From Streptomyces canus (GTDB taxonomy: Bacteria; Actinomycetota; Actinomycetes; Streptomycetales; Streptomycetaceae): DNA of 64,000 nucleotides. The notes beneath the pieces are model-generated. The model was given only the letters and a program-made list of their open reading frames with translations. It ran no database searches and was not told where the DNA came from. The stretch's first letter is position 1; every line of letters starts with the position of its first letter. The DNA lies in contig NZ_CP107989.1 of the NCBI RefSeq assembly GCF_041435015.1, positions 2,604,001 through 2,668,000 of the forward strand. The letters run 5' to 3'. Of the stretch, positions 26,601-34,406 are shown one piece after another. The translations under genes were made by a program, and so were the position numbers.

Positions 26601-26784
26601 GGCTCGCACCCTCGTACGGGATCTGCTGCTCCAGGCGGACCGGCTGGAGCCGGCGGCTCGGGCCGACCGGGGGCTGGTCACGCTGTTGCCCGGGGAGCGG
26701 GTGACCATCGGGGTCAGCGGCTGGCAGACTCCTGATCCGGACGCCGCTCGATCCGCCCTGTACTGCCTGGAGCCCAGCCGATGA
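23608..26784 (+). CDS. GH2 beta-mannosidase with large low-complexity repeat insertion
   Basis: 1058 residues. Hydrolyses terminal beta-1,4-mannose from mannan oligosaccharides or the N-glycan core. Sugar-binding N-domain, Ig-like domain, then a TIM barrel with acid/base Glu in LWNGNNENLWGFRDW and nucleophile Glu in FVAEFGWQA; SFGWDWGP is a beta-mannosidase hallmark. No signal peptide, so cytoplasmic. After EFLVADAGGD the chain enters about 270 residues of Gly/Ala/Glu/Thr-rich repeats (25696-26500), then resumes with the normal C-terminal domain GLRALYFPSPDREIPYPRPE. Family members are about 800 residues, so the insert explains the excess. ATG 23608 has AGGGAG 7 bp upstream; the ORF opens at GTG 23566 without one. 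ATGA overlap with the LacI gene. Confidence 0.93.
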   Translation: MLQATPLTEGWILRHSDGTVDELPAVVPGCVHTDLLAAGVIPDPFLGRNETEVAWVGRRDWTYETDLVPLNGHEQTDLVFDGLDTVAEILLDGRLLGRTRNMHRSYRFDVTGMSGRLAVRFVSAYAEAEAVRGKLGERPAAYAEPYQYLRKMACSFGWDWGPTLVTAGIWRPVRLERWSTARIARVRPLVTVEQGVGVVELAVDVERARVEAPLTVEATVGGERVRASVDGTQGVVRLEVPGARLWWPHGYGEQPLYDVELTLLHEDRPLDVWRRRVGFRSVEVDRAADAHGTGFTLVVNGERLFARGVNWIPDDVFPSRITRERYRERLGQAADAGVDLVRVWGGGIYESEDFYDACDELGLLVWQDFPFACAAYPEEQPLRGEVEAEARENVVRLMPHPSLVLWNGNNENLWGFRDWGWEARLAGDSWGEGYYLGVLPRVVAELDPTRPYTAGSPWSGSWEHHPNDPAHGTHHSWEVWNREDYAEYRGEVPRFVAEFGWQAPPAYATLARALPGEVLAADSTGVLHHQKADDGNGKLRRGLERHFAFPEGDFDRWHYLMQVNQARAVAAGIEHWRSHWPVCAGTVVWQLNDCWPVTSWAAIDGDGREKPLYHELRRLYADRLLTVQTRGQKLVLAAVNQAAEPWAGVLRLRRMSVDGEVIAEAELDFRAPRRTVTDVTVPPELVPAGPKEFLVADAGGDGGAGRGVAVDAHTGRGPAAGTDRGGNAGTGRGAAAGPGEDAAASDGHGSGTKTGAGPEAGRGRDPGTKAGTDAAASAGDGSEAETGADPEAGRGRGSEAGAGASQDTGAGAGPGEDAAASDGHGSGTKTGAGPEAGVGRDPGTKAGTDAAASAGDGSEAETGADPEAGRGRGSEAGAGASQDTGAGAGPGEDAAASDGHGSGTKTGAGPEAGRGRDPGTKAGTDAAASAGDGSEAETGADPEAGRGRGSDAGAGGSQDAGIGPGGLRALYFPSPDREIPYPRPEFDVAVAPGGVTVTARTLVRDLLLQADRLEPAARADRGLVTLLPGERVTIGVSGWQTPDPDAARSALYCLEPSR
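25813..26496 (+). repeat. Intragenic tandem repeat, 3 x 228 bp, in frame within the beta-mannosidase
   Basis: Units begin with GCGGGCCCGGGAGAGGACGC at 25813, 26041 and 26269, exactly 228 bp (76 codons) apart, and are nearly identical; the third decays at its end. Each unit itself holds two related halves, both containing DAAAS and EAGRGR, so the array grew in at least two steps. The sequence before it (25696-25812) looks like older, degraded copies. Codon-multiple length keeps the frame open through to the C-terminal domain. Confidence 0.95.
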
Positions 26785-27818
26785 CAGCCCAGCCGGCCCC
26801 GCGCGTCACGATCAAGGACGTCGCCGCGCGCGCCGGTGTGTCCAAGGGGGCCGTATCGCTCGCCTTCAACCACAAACCGGGGCTGTCGGAGGCGACCCGG
26901 GACCGGATCTTCCGGGCGGCGCAGGATCTGGGCTGGGCGCCGAACCTCACGGCAAGGACGCTGGCGGGGTCACGGGTGGACGTGGTGGGTCTCGCGATCT
27001 GCCGGCCGGCCCGGCTGCTGGGGCTCGAACCCTTCTACATGGAGTTCGTGTCGGGCGTGGAGAGCGTGCTGATCGAGCGGAACTGCTCGCTGCTGCTGCG
27101 GCTCGTGCGGAACGTGGAGGAGGAGGTCGGGCTGCAGGAGTCCTGGTGGCGGGGACGGCAGGTCGGGGGGTCGATCCTGGTCGACTTCCGTGCGGACGAT
27201 CCGCGCGTCGCGGCGGCCGAGCGGCTGGGTCTGCCGGTGGTGGCGGTGGGGCATCCCGCGTTCACCGGCGGCCTCACGTCCGTGTGGACCGACGACGCCA
27301 CCGCCGTGACGGAGGCCGTGCGGTATCTGGCGGCACTGGGGCACCGGCGGATCGCCCGGGTGGGGGGTGCGGCGGCGCTCGGGCACACGGCGATGAGGAC
27401 GGCCGCGTTCGACGAGGCGGCACGGAGCCTGGAGCTGGCGGGGGCCTGGCAGGTGACCACCGACTACTCGGGAGAGGCCGGAGGGCGGGCCACCCGGTCC
27501 CTGCTGACCGCCCCACCGTCGGACCGGCCCACGGCGATCGTCTACGACAACGACATCATGGCGGTGGCCGGACTGGCGGTCGCGGCGGAGATGGGCCTGA
27601 ACGTTCCGCGCGATGTCTCGCTGCTCGCCTGGGACGACTCCCAGCTCTGCCGACTCACCCATCCCACGCTCTCCGCGATGAGCCATGACGTGCACGGATT
27701 CGGTGCGGAGGCGGCTCGGACGTTGTTCGGGGTGATCACCGGGGAGGGGCCGGGATCTCATCCCGTGCCCACGCCGGTCCTGACCCCGAGGGGCTCCACC
27801 GCGCCTCCCACGGTGTGA
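26781..27818 (+). CDS. LacI family transcriptional regulator
   Basis: 345 residues: an N-terminal LacI helix-turn-helix (VTIKDVAARAGVSKGAVSLAFNHKP, residues about 9-33) and hinge, then a periplasmic-binding-like sugar domain. ATGA overlap with the GH2 gene makes it part of the same transcript. It probably represses the beta-mannosidase and the divergent importer through one of the palindromes at 23505-23529, with a mannoside as inducer; whether it also acts on the GH92 loci is inference from the shared operator. Confidence 0.92.
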   Translation: MTAQPAPRVTIKDVAARAGVSKGAVSLAFNHKPGLSEATRDRIFRAAQDLGWAPNLTARTLAGSRVDVVGLAICRPARLLGLEPFYMEFVSGVESVLIERNCSLLLRLVRNVEEEVGLQESWWRGRQVGGSILVDFRADDPRVAAAERLGLPVVAVGHPAFTGGLTSVWTDDATAVTEAVRYLAALGHRRIARVGGAAALGHTAMRTAAFDEAARSLELAGAWQVTTDYSGEAGGRATRSLLTAPPSDRPTAIVYDNDIMAVAGLAVAAEMGLNVPRDVSLLAWDDSQLCRLTHPTLSAMSHDVHGFGAEAARTLFGVITGEGPGSHPVPTPVLTPRGSTAPPTV

Positions 27819-27854
27819 CCTTCGCCGCTCCGGCCTCCAGGGGTGGGCAGTCAC

Positions 27855-27870
27855 GTTACTCATAAGTAGC
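27855..27870. promoter_or_regulatory. Candidate fatty-acid regulator operator upstream of fadA
   Basis: TACTCATAAGTA (27857-27868) is a 10/12 palindrome resembling TACT-N4-AGTA operators seen upstream of acyl-CoA metabolism genes in actinobacteria. It lies 65 bp before the fadA start. Confidence 0.45.
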
Positions 27871-27876
27871 ATGGGT

Positions 27877-27892
27877 CTGAGCGCGCGCTCAG
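27877..27892. promoter_or_regulatory. Perfect 16-bp palindrome upstream of fadA
   Basis: CTGAGCGCGCGCTCAG reads the same on both strands and lies 43 bp before the fadA start, 6 bp beyond the previous site. It could be a second operator or a leader hairpin. Confidence 0.4.
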
Positions 27893-27935
27893 CGCATCGC
27901 AGCAGTGCAGATCCCGCATCTGGAGGAGAGCCATC

Positions 27936-29162
27936 GTGCCTCGTACCGTCAGGGACGTCGTCTTCGTCGACGGCGTCCGCACCCCGTTCGGCAAGGCGGG
28001 CCCGAAGGGCATCTACCACGAGACCCGCGCCGACGACCTCGTCGTGAAGGCGATCCGGGAGCTGCTGCGCCGCAACCCGGGTCTGGACCCGAAGAAGATC
28101 GACGAGGTCGCCATCGCCGCGACCACGCAGATCGGTGACCAGGGGCTCACCATCGGCCGTACGGCCGGGATCCTCGCCGGTCTCCCGCAGTCCGTCCCGG
28201 GCTACTCCATCGACCGCATGTGTGCCGGCGCTCTGACCGCCGTCACCGCGGTCGCGGGGTCGGTCGCCTTCGGCGCCTACGACATCGCCGTCGCCGGTGG
28301 TGTCGAGCACATGGGCCGTCACCCCATGGGCGAGGGCGTGGACCCGAACCCGCGGTTCGTCAGCGAGAAGCTGGTCGACGAGTCGGCTCTGTTCATGGGC
28401 ATGACCGCCGAGAACCTGCACGACCGCTATCCGCAGATCACCAAGCAGCGCGCCGACGAGTACGCCGTGCGCTCCCAGGAGAAGGCCGCCAAGGCGTACG
28501 CCAACGGCAAGATCCAGGCCGACCTGGTGCCGATCTCGGTGCGCCGCACCAACCCGGAGGCCGGTGAGACCGGCTGGGGTCTGGTCACCGCCGACGAGCC
28601 GATGCGCCCGGGGACCACCCTGGAGAACCTGTCCGGCCTGAAGACGCCGTTCCGTGTGCACGGCCGGGTCACCGCGGGTAACGCGGCCGGTCTGAACGAC
28701 GGCGCCACCGCCTCCCTCATCGCGTCCGAGGACTTCGCCCGCGAGAACGACCTGCCGGTGAAGATGCGCCTCGTCTCGTACTCCTTCGTGGGTGTCGAGC
28801 CGGAGGTCATGGGCTACGGCCCGATCCCGGCCACCGAGAAGGCGCTCGCCCAGGCGGGCCTGTCCATCTCCGACATCGGCCTGTTCGAGATCAACGAGGC
28901 CTTCGCCGTCCAGGTCCTGGCCTTCCTCGACCACTACGGCATCGCGGACGACGACGAGCGCGTCAACCAGTACGGCGGCGCCATCGCCTTCGGTCACCCG
29001 CTGGCCTCCTCGGGTGTGCGTCTGATGACGCAGCTGGCCCGCCAGTTCGAGGAGCAGCCCGAGGTCCGCTACGGCCTGACCACCATGTGCGTCGGCTTCG
29101 GCATGGGCGCGACGGTCATCTGGGAGAACCCGAACCACAAGGACGCCGGAGGCAGCAAGTGA
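27936..29162 (+). CDS. fadA: Acetyl-CoA acetyltransferase / 3-ketoacyl-CoA thiolase FadA
   Basis: 408 residues. Cleaves 3-ketoacyl-CoA with CoA in the last step of beta-oxidation. The nucleophilic Cys is in SIDRMCAGALTAV, the NEAF loop is NEAFAVQVL, the catalytic His is in GHPLASSG, and the second Cys is in TTMCVGFGMG. GTG 27936 has GGAGGAGAGCC upstream. GTGA overlap with fadB shows a two-gene operon encoding the multifunctional beta-oxidation complex. Confidence 0.96.
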   Translation: MPRTVRDVVFVDGVRTPFGKAGPKGIYHETRADDLVVKAIRELLRRNPGLDPKKIDEVAIAATTQIGDQGLTIGRTAGILAGLPQSVPGYSIDRMCAGALTAVTAVAGSVAFGAYDIAVAGGVEHMGRHPMGEGVDPNPRFVSEKLVDESALFMGMTAENLHDRYPQITKQRADEYAVRSQEKAAKAYANGKIQADLVPISVRRTNPEAGETGWGLVTADEPMRPGTTLENLSGLKTPFRVHGRVTAGNAAGLNDGATASLIASEDFARENDLPVKMRLVSYSFVGVEPEVMGYGPIPATEKALAQAGLSISDIGLFEINEAFAVQVLAFLDHYGIADDDERVNQYGGAIAFGHPLASSGVRLMTQLARQFEEQPEVRYGLTTMCVGFGMGATVIWENPNHKDAGGSK

Positions 29163-31285
29163 GCACCACTGAGCTCTTGAAGGGTGCGGCCGAGCTGTTC
29201 CCGGACGAGGTAGTCACCCAGGCGCACGTGCGCCACCTGGACCTGCCGTTCAACGCGGGCCGCTTCGCGCTCATCACGCTGGACAACGGCTTCGACCACA
29301 CCAAGCCGACCACCTTCGGCCCGGCCTCGCTGGCGAACCTCGACACCGCCATCGACCAGGTCGAGAAGGAGGCCTCGGCCGGCGAGATCGTCGGTGTCGG
29401 CATCACCGGCAAGCCGTTCATCTTCGCCGTCGGCGCCGACCTCAAGGGCGTCGAGCTGCTCAAGGAGCACAAGGACGCGCTCGCCATCGGCAAGGGTGGC
29501 CACGAGGTCTTCAAGCGCCTCGCGGGCATCGCGGTGCCGACCTTCGCGTACTACAACGGTGCCGCGATGGGCGGTGGCGTCGAGGTCGGTCTGCACTGCA
29601 CCTACCGCACGGTCTCCGCCGCCCTTCCCGCCTTCTCGCTCCCCGAGGTCTTCCTCGGTCTGGTCCCCGGCTGGGGCGGCTGCACCCTGCTGCCGAACCT
29701 GATCGGCGCCGACAAGGCCGTCTCGGTGATCATCGAGAACTCCCTCAACCAGAACAAGCAGCTCAAGGGCGCCCAGGTCTACGAACTGGGCATCGCCGAC
29801 GCATTGTTCGAGGGCGCGGACTTCCTGGAGCAGTCCCTGCTGTGGACGGCCTCCGTCCTCAAGGGCGAGATCGTCATCGAGCGCCCGGCGATCGACCGCG
29901 GTGAGGCCTGGGACCAGGCCGTCGCCAAGGGCCGTTTCGTCGCGGACTCCAAGGTGCACGGCGCCGCTCCGGCCGCCTACCGCGCCCTCGACATCATCGC
30001 CGCCGCCAAGAACGGCGACCTCCAGCAGGGCTACGACGCCGAGGACCAGGCCCTCGCCGACCTGATCATGGGTGGCGAACTGCGTTCCGGCATCTACGCG
30101 TTCAACCTGGTGCAGAAGCGCGGCAAGCGTCCCGCGGGCGCCCCGGACAAGAACCTGGCCCGCCCGGTCACCAAGGTCGGTGTCGTCGGCGCCGGTCTGA
30201 TGGCCTCCCAGCTCGCGCTGCTCTTCCTTCGCCGCCTCGAGGTGCCGGTCGTGCTGACCGACATCGACCAGGAGCGCGTCGACAAGGGTGTGGGCTACGT
30301 CCACGCCGAGATCGAGAAGCTGCTCGGCAAGGGCCGTATCAACCAGGACAAGGCCAACCGCCTCAAGGCCCTGGTCACCGGTGTGCTGGACAAGGCGGAG
30401 GGCTTCTCCGACGCGGACTTCATCATCGAGGCCGTGTTCGAGGAGATCGGCGTCAAGCAGACGGTGTTCGCGGAGGTCGAGGCGGTGGCCCCGGCGCACG
30501 CGATCCTCGCCACCAACACCTCCTCGCTGTCGGTCACCGAGATGGCGTCGAAGCTGAAGAACCCCGAGCGGGTCGTCGGCTTCCACTTCTTCAACCCGGT
30601 CGCGATCCTCCCCCTCCTGGAGATCGTCCGCGGCGAGCAGACCGACGACGCGTCGCTGGCCACCGCCTTCGCCGTCGCCAAGAAGCTGAAGAAGACCGCG
30701 GTGCTGGTCAAGGACGCCCCGGCGTTCGTCGTCAACCGCATCCTCACCCGCTTCATGGGCGAGATCCAGAACGTCATCGACGAGGGCACCCCCGTCGAGG
30801 TGGCGGAGAAGGCGGTGGAGCCCCTGGGCCTGCCGATGTCTCCTCTCGTCCTGCTGGAGCTGGTCGGTCCCGCGATCGGTCTGCACGTCTCGGAGACCCT
30901 CAACCGGGCCTTCCCTGACCGCTTCACGGTCTCCCCGAACCTCGCGGCCGTCGTCAAGGCGGGCAAGCGCGGCTTCTACGTCTACGACTCCGGCAAGCCG
31001 GAGCTGGACCCGGAGGTCGCCGCGCTGCTGCAGCAGGGCGACTCCGTGCTGACCGAGGAGCAGGTCCGCGACCGCGTCCTCGACGCCGTCGCCCAGGAGA
31101 TCGGGCTCATGCTCGACGAGGGTGTCGTCGCCGAGGCCCAGGACATCGACCTCTGCCTGATCACGGGCGCCGGCTGGCCCTTCCACCTGGGCGGCATCAC
31201 GCCGTACCTGGACCGCGAGGGTGTCTCCGAGCGTGTGAACGGCAAGAAGTTCCTGGCTCCGGGCCTGGCGTCGGTTCCGGCGTAG
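29159..31285 (+). CDS. fadB: Beta-oxidation multienzyme FadB: enoyl-CoA hydratase / 3-hydroxyacyl-CoA dehydrogenase
   Basis: 708 residues. The N-terminal crotonase domain (about 20-310) includes FAVGADLKG and GAAMGGGVEVGLHC; the NAD-binding domain starts at VGVVGAGLMASQLALLFLRR (about 340), with the dehydrogenase segment HFFNPVAILPLLEIVRG and two C-terminal helical domains. It hydrates 2-enoyl-CoA and oxidises the 3-hydroxyacyl-CoA product, feeding FadA. Start GTG 29159 overlaps the fadA stop by 4 bp. A strong terminator follows. Confidence 0.96.
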   Translation: MSTTELLKGAAELFPDEVVTQAHVRHLDLPFNAGRFALITLDNGFDHTKPTTFGPASLANLDTAIDQVEKEASAGEIVGVGITGKPFIFAVGADLKGVELLKEHKDALAIGKGGHEVFKRLAGIAVPTFAYYNGAAMGGGVEVGLHCTYRTVSAALPAFSLPEVFLGLVPGWGGCTLLPNLIGADKAVSVIIENSLNQNKQLKGAQVYELGIADALFEGADFLEQSLLWTASVLKGEIVIERPAIDRGEAWDQAVAKGRFVADSKVHGAAPAAYRALDIIAAAKNGDLQQGYDAEDQALADLIMGGELRSGIYAFNLVQKRGKRPAGAPDKNLARPVTKVGVVGAGLMASQLALLFLRRLEVPVVLTDIDQERVDKGVGYVHAEIEKLLGKGRINQDKANRLKALVTGVLDKAEGFSDADFIIEAVFEEIGVKQTVFAEVEAVAPAHAILATNTSSLSVTEMASKLKNPERVVGFHFFNPVAILPLLEIVRGEQTDDASLATAFAVAKKLKKTAVLVKDAPAFVVNRILTRFMGEIQNVIDEGTPVEVAEKAVEPLGLPMSPLVLLELVGPAIGLHVSETLNRAFPDRFTVSPNLAAVVKAGKRGFYVYDSGKPELDPEVAALLQQGDSVLTEEQVRDRVLDAVAQEIGLMLDEGVVAEAQDIDLCLITGAGWPFHLGGITPYLDREGVSERVNGKKFLAPGLASVPA

Positions 31286-31305
31286 CGACCGGTCGTACGA
31301 CGGTG

Positions 31306-31338
31306 AAGAGGGCCTCCGCGGCGGCGGAGGCCCTCTTT
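31306..31338 (+). terminator. Intrinsic terminator after fadAB
   Basis: A 14-bp perfect stem (31306-31319 with 31324-31337) with a 4-nt loop and trailing TTT lies 20 bp after the fadB stop. It may also serve the convergent gene ending at 31357. Confidence 0.85.
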
Positions 31339-31356
31339 CCACGTTCGGGGAGGTGC

Positions 31357-32391
31357 TCAGACCTGCTGCCAGGCCGCCAGTGCCAGTCCCGGCTCGTCCT
31401 TCTGCCGGGCGATCCGGAGCTCCCCGTCGGGGGTCACCGTCGCGGCGACGATACGGCCGTCCGCGTCCTCGGCGAGGGCCACGGCCGTGCCCACCGGCAA
31501 CTGCGGCCCGGACTCGGTCCACCACAGGCCCGCCGACTCCTGCTCGGTCGGACAGGCGGCGAAGGCGATCCGGCCGGAGGCCGAACGCTGGGCGAGCAGC
31601 GTGCAGTCGTGGCCGTCCAGGGTGCAGCGGAGCAGGGCCGCCGGGCCGGGGCCGGCCGCCGCGAGCAGGGGGGTCGGCTCGGTGCCCGGGCGCCAGGCGT
31701 AGAGCATGCCCTCGGGGTCCGCGAAGAACAGCGTGGTGTGTTCCTTGGAGGTGGGCACCACGCTGAGGGTGCCCGGCTCGACGCGGACGGGCAGCGGGTC
31801 GGCCGGTACGAGAGGCGCGCCCGCTTCCTCCTGGAGCCAGCGCAGGATGCCGTCCGGGTGGGTGCCGTACAGCTCGACCCGGCCCGACTCCCCTGTCACG
31901 GCGGCCAGTTCCTCGTGCACGTCGGAGCCCTTGAGGTCGGACCAGGCGTTCCAGCCGCCGCGTTCCTTCTGGATGCGGGCGTGCACGCCGTTGCCGCGGT
32001 TGCCGACGAAGACATGCGCCCGGCCCTCCGCGTCGACGGCCACGGCGGGGACGCCGGTGCGGGCGCCCGCCCTGTCGGGGTGGCCGACCGGGCTCCAGTC
32101 GAGGGCGGCGAGGTGGACGCGGAAGTGGGTGGAGTGCACGAGGCCCGCTTCTTCCGCCTTGGTGGGGCGCCAGGAGACGAGGTGTGCGTAGCCGTCGGCG
32201 CCGTGTCCCACGGCGAGTCCGGGGTGCAGGCGCTGGTCGCCGCCGACCTTGCGCCAGGGCAGCCAGGTGTCGCCGCCGGGGCGGCGCTCCGCCCTGCACC
32301 ACACGGCTTCGTCGCGGGTGGCGTAGACGCCGAGTCGGCCGTCGCGGGCGCGGATGAGCCAGTCGCCGTTCACTGTACGGACCATTGACAC
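31357..32391 (-). CDS. Conserved hypothetical protein, beta-propeller-like
   Basis: 344 residues, no signal peptide. Repeated short segments with Trp or Gly-rich strands (DTWLPWRKVGGDQRLHPGLA, GGWNAWSDLKGSDVHEELAA, GRAHVFVGNRGNGVHARIQK) recur every 45-50 residues, as in PLL-like seven-bladed propellers. Function unknown; may bind a ligand or glycan. GTG 32391 and ATG 32385 are equally possible; a -10-like TTAGAG a few bases upstream suggests a leaderless transcript. Confidence 0.65.
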   Translation of the reverse strand: MSMVRTVNGDWLIRARDGRLGVYATRDEAVWCRAERRPGGDTWLPWRKVGGDQRLHPGLAVGHGADGYAHLVSWRPTKAEEAGLVHSTHFRVHLAALDWSPVGHPDRAGARTGVPAVAVDAEGRAHVFVGNRGNGVHARIQKERGGWNAWSDLKGSDVHEELAAVTGESGRVELYGTHPDGILRWLQEEAGAPLVPADPLPVRVEPGTLSVVPTSKEHTTLFFADPEGMLYAWRPGTEPTPLLAAAGPGPAALLRCTLDGHDCTLLAQRSASGRIAFAACPTEQESAGLWWTESGPQLPVGTAVALAEDADGRIVAATVTPDGELRIARQKDEPGLALAAWQQV

Positions 32392-32455
32392 GGGTCCACT
32401 CTAATCGGGCGGTCGGCGCCGGCTTCGGGTGGGCCGGTCGTGGGACGCTGGGGGC

Positions 32456-32821
32456 ATGAGTGACGTGCTGCTGGTCGTCGTGGATGCCGCGAACGTCGTC
32501 GGGTCGGTGCCGGACGGGTGGTGGCGGGACCGGCGGGGGGCGGCGGAGCGGTTGCGGGACCGGCTGGCGGTGGACGGGGTGCCGGGGCGGGACGGTCCGG
32601 TGGAGATCGTGCTGGTGGTGGAGGGGGCGGCTCGGGGGGTGGAGTCCGTGCCGGGGGTTCGGGTGGAGTCGGCGGTGGGGAGCGGCGACGATCGGATGGT
32701 GGAGCTGGTGGCGGACGCGGGTGAGCGGCCGGTGCTGGTGGTCACCGCGGATCGGGAACTTCGCCGCAGGGTCGGGGAGTTGGGGGCGGAGGTGGCGGGG
32801 CCGCGGACGGTTCGTCCCTGA
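32456..32821 (+). CDS. NYN/PIN-like domain protein, putative ribonuclease
   Basis: 121 residues. LLVVVDAANVVGSVPDGWW contains the DAANV(V)GS motif of NYN/PIN-like nucleases, with further acidic residues in GSGDDRMVELV and VVTADRELRRRV, matching the fold's metal-binding Asp cluster. Probably a small RNA-cleaving or RNA-binding protein; partner unknown. ATG 32456 starts just before the domain; the gene is divergent from the propeller-like gene and 60 bp away. Confidence 0.7.
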   Translation: MSDVLLVVVDAANVVGSVPDGWWRDRRGAAERLRDRLAVDGVPGRDGPVEIVLVVEGAARGVESVPGVRVESAVGSGDDRMVELVADAGERPVLVVTADRELRRRVGELGAEVAGPRTVRP

Positions 32822-32861
32822 GCGCCTTCCGATGTGCCGCGCTGTGTGGTCCGGCGGCTGC

Positions 32862-32890
32862 GGCCCGCCCCCACCGGCCCGCAGCCGAAC
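32862..32890. repeat. Partial copy of intergenic GC-rich repeat
   Basis: GCCCCCACCGGCCCGCAGCC within this stretch matches the end of the element at 6534-6604 almost base for base. Sits between the NYN gene and the GT39-like gene. Confidence 0.45.
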
Positions 32891-32902
32891 TGAGACCGCC
32901 CC

Positions 32903-34333
32903 CTACCTCCTCCTCACGTACAGCACCGCCCCATCCACCGCCCCCGCCTCCTCGTACCCCGCCGCCAGCAACCGCCGGAGGCCCCGTACCCGTTCCGGCG
33001 CGTACGGCTTGCCGCGGGAGTCGTCCACCACCAGGGCCGCAGAGACCGCCTCCCGGCGGAACACCGCCCACGTACCCCGCACGGCATACCTCTCCCCCAC
33101 CCGCCCCCCGTCCCGGCCCCCGCTGTAGTTCGTGAGGAGACCCGCCGTCAGATAGCGGGTGGCCGGGGCACGGTCCGCCATCCAGTACGTCTCCGGGTGT
33201 ATCCCCCAGATCAGGACCGGATCGCCCGGCGGCGTACGGGACGACACCGCCTGTGCCACACGGCGTGCGTGGTCGAGGTCGGTGCGAGGGGCCAGCACAC
33301 CCCACGTCAGGAACAGCGCGCACGCGCAGGCCGAGGTGAGCACCGCCGTGATCGTACGGTCGTACGGCAGCGCGCGAAGCGCACCCGTGGCCAGGAGCGC
33401 GATCGGCGGGAGGAGTTGGAGGTAGTAGTGGCCGAAGAAGTGGAAGCCGAGGAGCACCGCTCCCGCCGACGCGAGCAGCCACAGCCACAGATCGGCGGTC
33501 GGCGCGCGCCGGGCCCGTACGACGGGGGCGATCAGGCCCGCGCAGGTCACCGTCACGATCCCGGTGTTGGCCAAACCCCTTGCCAGTACGTGGAGTTCGG
33601 AGCCGGTCAGCGTGGCGTACGCCCCCGAACCCGTCACCGTCCAGAACAGGAAACCCGCCGGGTCCGTCACCAGCGCCGCGCACAGCACCGGCGTCAACGC
33701 CCCCGCCACGAGCCGCTGCAGCCCCCGTCGCCCCGCGCCCGAGGCGACGTACAGCCAGAGCACGGGCAGCAGCACCGCCCCGCCCGTCTGCTTCGTGAGG
33801 AACGCGCACGCGACCGCCGTTCCCGCCGCACCCCAGCGCCGCCGGTCCGCGCACCACATCGCGGCGGCCGTGCAGGGCAGGAGGAACACCTCGAAGCTCG
33901 CGGCCTGCGCGTCCTCGGGGTTCAGGCCGACGGAGATCAGCAGATACAGCACTCCTGCGGTACGGCCCGACGTGTCGCCCCAGCGGCGGCCGGCCAGGGA
34001 GGCCAGCAGGGCGGCGGTGAGGAGCTGGGCCAGGACCGCCAGGACCCGCACCCCGGCCAGTGTGCCGGAGCCCGTCACCGCGAACGCGGCCTCGTAGAGC
34101 CACGGCACGAGGGGCGGCTTGCGGTCGACGACCGTCTCGTAGAGCTGTCCGCCCTGCGCCAACAGTCGTGCCTGCACGGCGAGATAGCCCTCGTCCGGGT
34201 TCCAGAAGGGGCGTGTGAAGGACGGGACGCGCGTCGCGCAGGCCAGGGCCGCGAGCGGGGGCAGCAGTCGGCTCCAGTACGCCGTACGGGAACCGGGTAC
34301 GGAAGGTGACGGGAGCAGGAGCTCTGCGGGCAT
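32903..34333 (-). CDS. GT39/ArnT-like membrane glycosyltransferase
   Basis: 476 residues with about ten membrane helices. FWNPDEGYLAVQARLL carries the acidic pair in the first extracytoplasmic loop typical of GT-C glycosyltransferases (ArnT/PMT), which use polyprenyl-phosphate sugars; VVDRKPPLVPWLYEAAF is the second family motif. The C-terminal extracytoplasmic part (GDPVLIWGIHPETYWMADRA) is consistent. It would glycosylate proteins or envelope polymers outside the membrane; acceptor unknown. Starts at ATG 34333 or GTG 34342, neither with a good ribosome-binding site. Confidence 0.75.
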   Translation of the reverse strand: MPAELLLPSPSVPGSRTAYWSRLLPPLAALACATRVPSFTRPFWNPDEGYLAVQARLLAQGGQLYETVVDRKPPLVPWLYEAAFAVTGSGTLAGVRVLAVLAQLLTAALLASLAGRRWGDTSGRTAGVLYLLISVGLNPEDAQAASFEVFLLPCTAAAMWCADRRRWGAAGTAVACAFLTKQTGGAVLLPVLWLYVASGAGRRGLQRLVAGALTPVLCAALVTDPAGFLFWTVTGSGAYATLTGSELHVLARGLANTGIVTVTCAGLIAPVVRARRAPTADLWLWLLASAGAVLLGFHFFGHYYLQLLPPIALLATGALRALPYDRTITAVLTSACACALFLTWGVLAPRTDLDHARRVAQAVSSRTPPGDPVLIWGIHPETYWMADRAPATRYLTAGLLTNYSGGRDGGRVGERYAVRGTWAVFRREAVSAALVVDDSRGKPYAPERVRGLRRLLAAGYEEAGAVDGAVLYVRRR

Positions 34334-34347
34334 GACCAGCACGCTAT

Positions 34348-34389
34348 CCGGCCCCGTGTATCCGGATGAAACAGGACATACGGGGCCGG
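34348..34389 (-). terminator. Terminator downstream of amino-acid permease
   Basis: CCGGCCCCGT (34348-34357) pairs with ACGGGGCCGG (34380-34389); the inner GTATCC/GGACAT extends the stem with one mismatch, leaving a 10-nt loop. It lies 18 bp after the permease stop on the minus strand. Confidence 0.75.
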
Positions 34390-34406
34390 GAGGCGGAACG
34401 TATGTG

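Noticed and set aside
29069..32302. 1077-codon open frame on the minus strand opposite fadB
   Set aside because: It is a GC-codon shadow of fadA/fadB and the propeller-like gene; the composition is repetitive charged residues and no ribosome-binding site or domain is seen.
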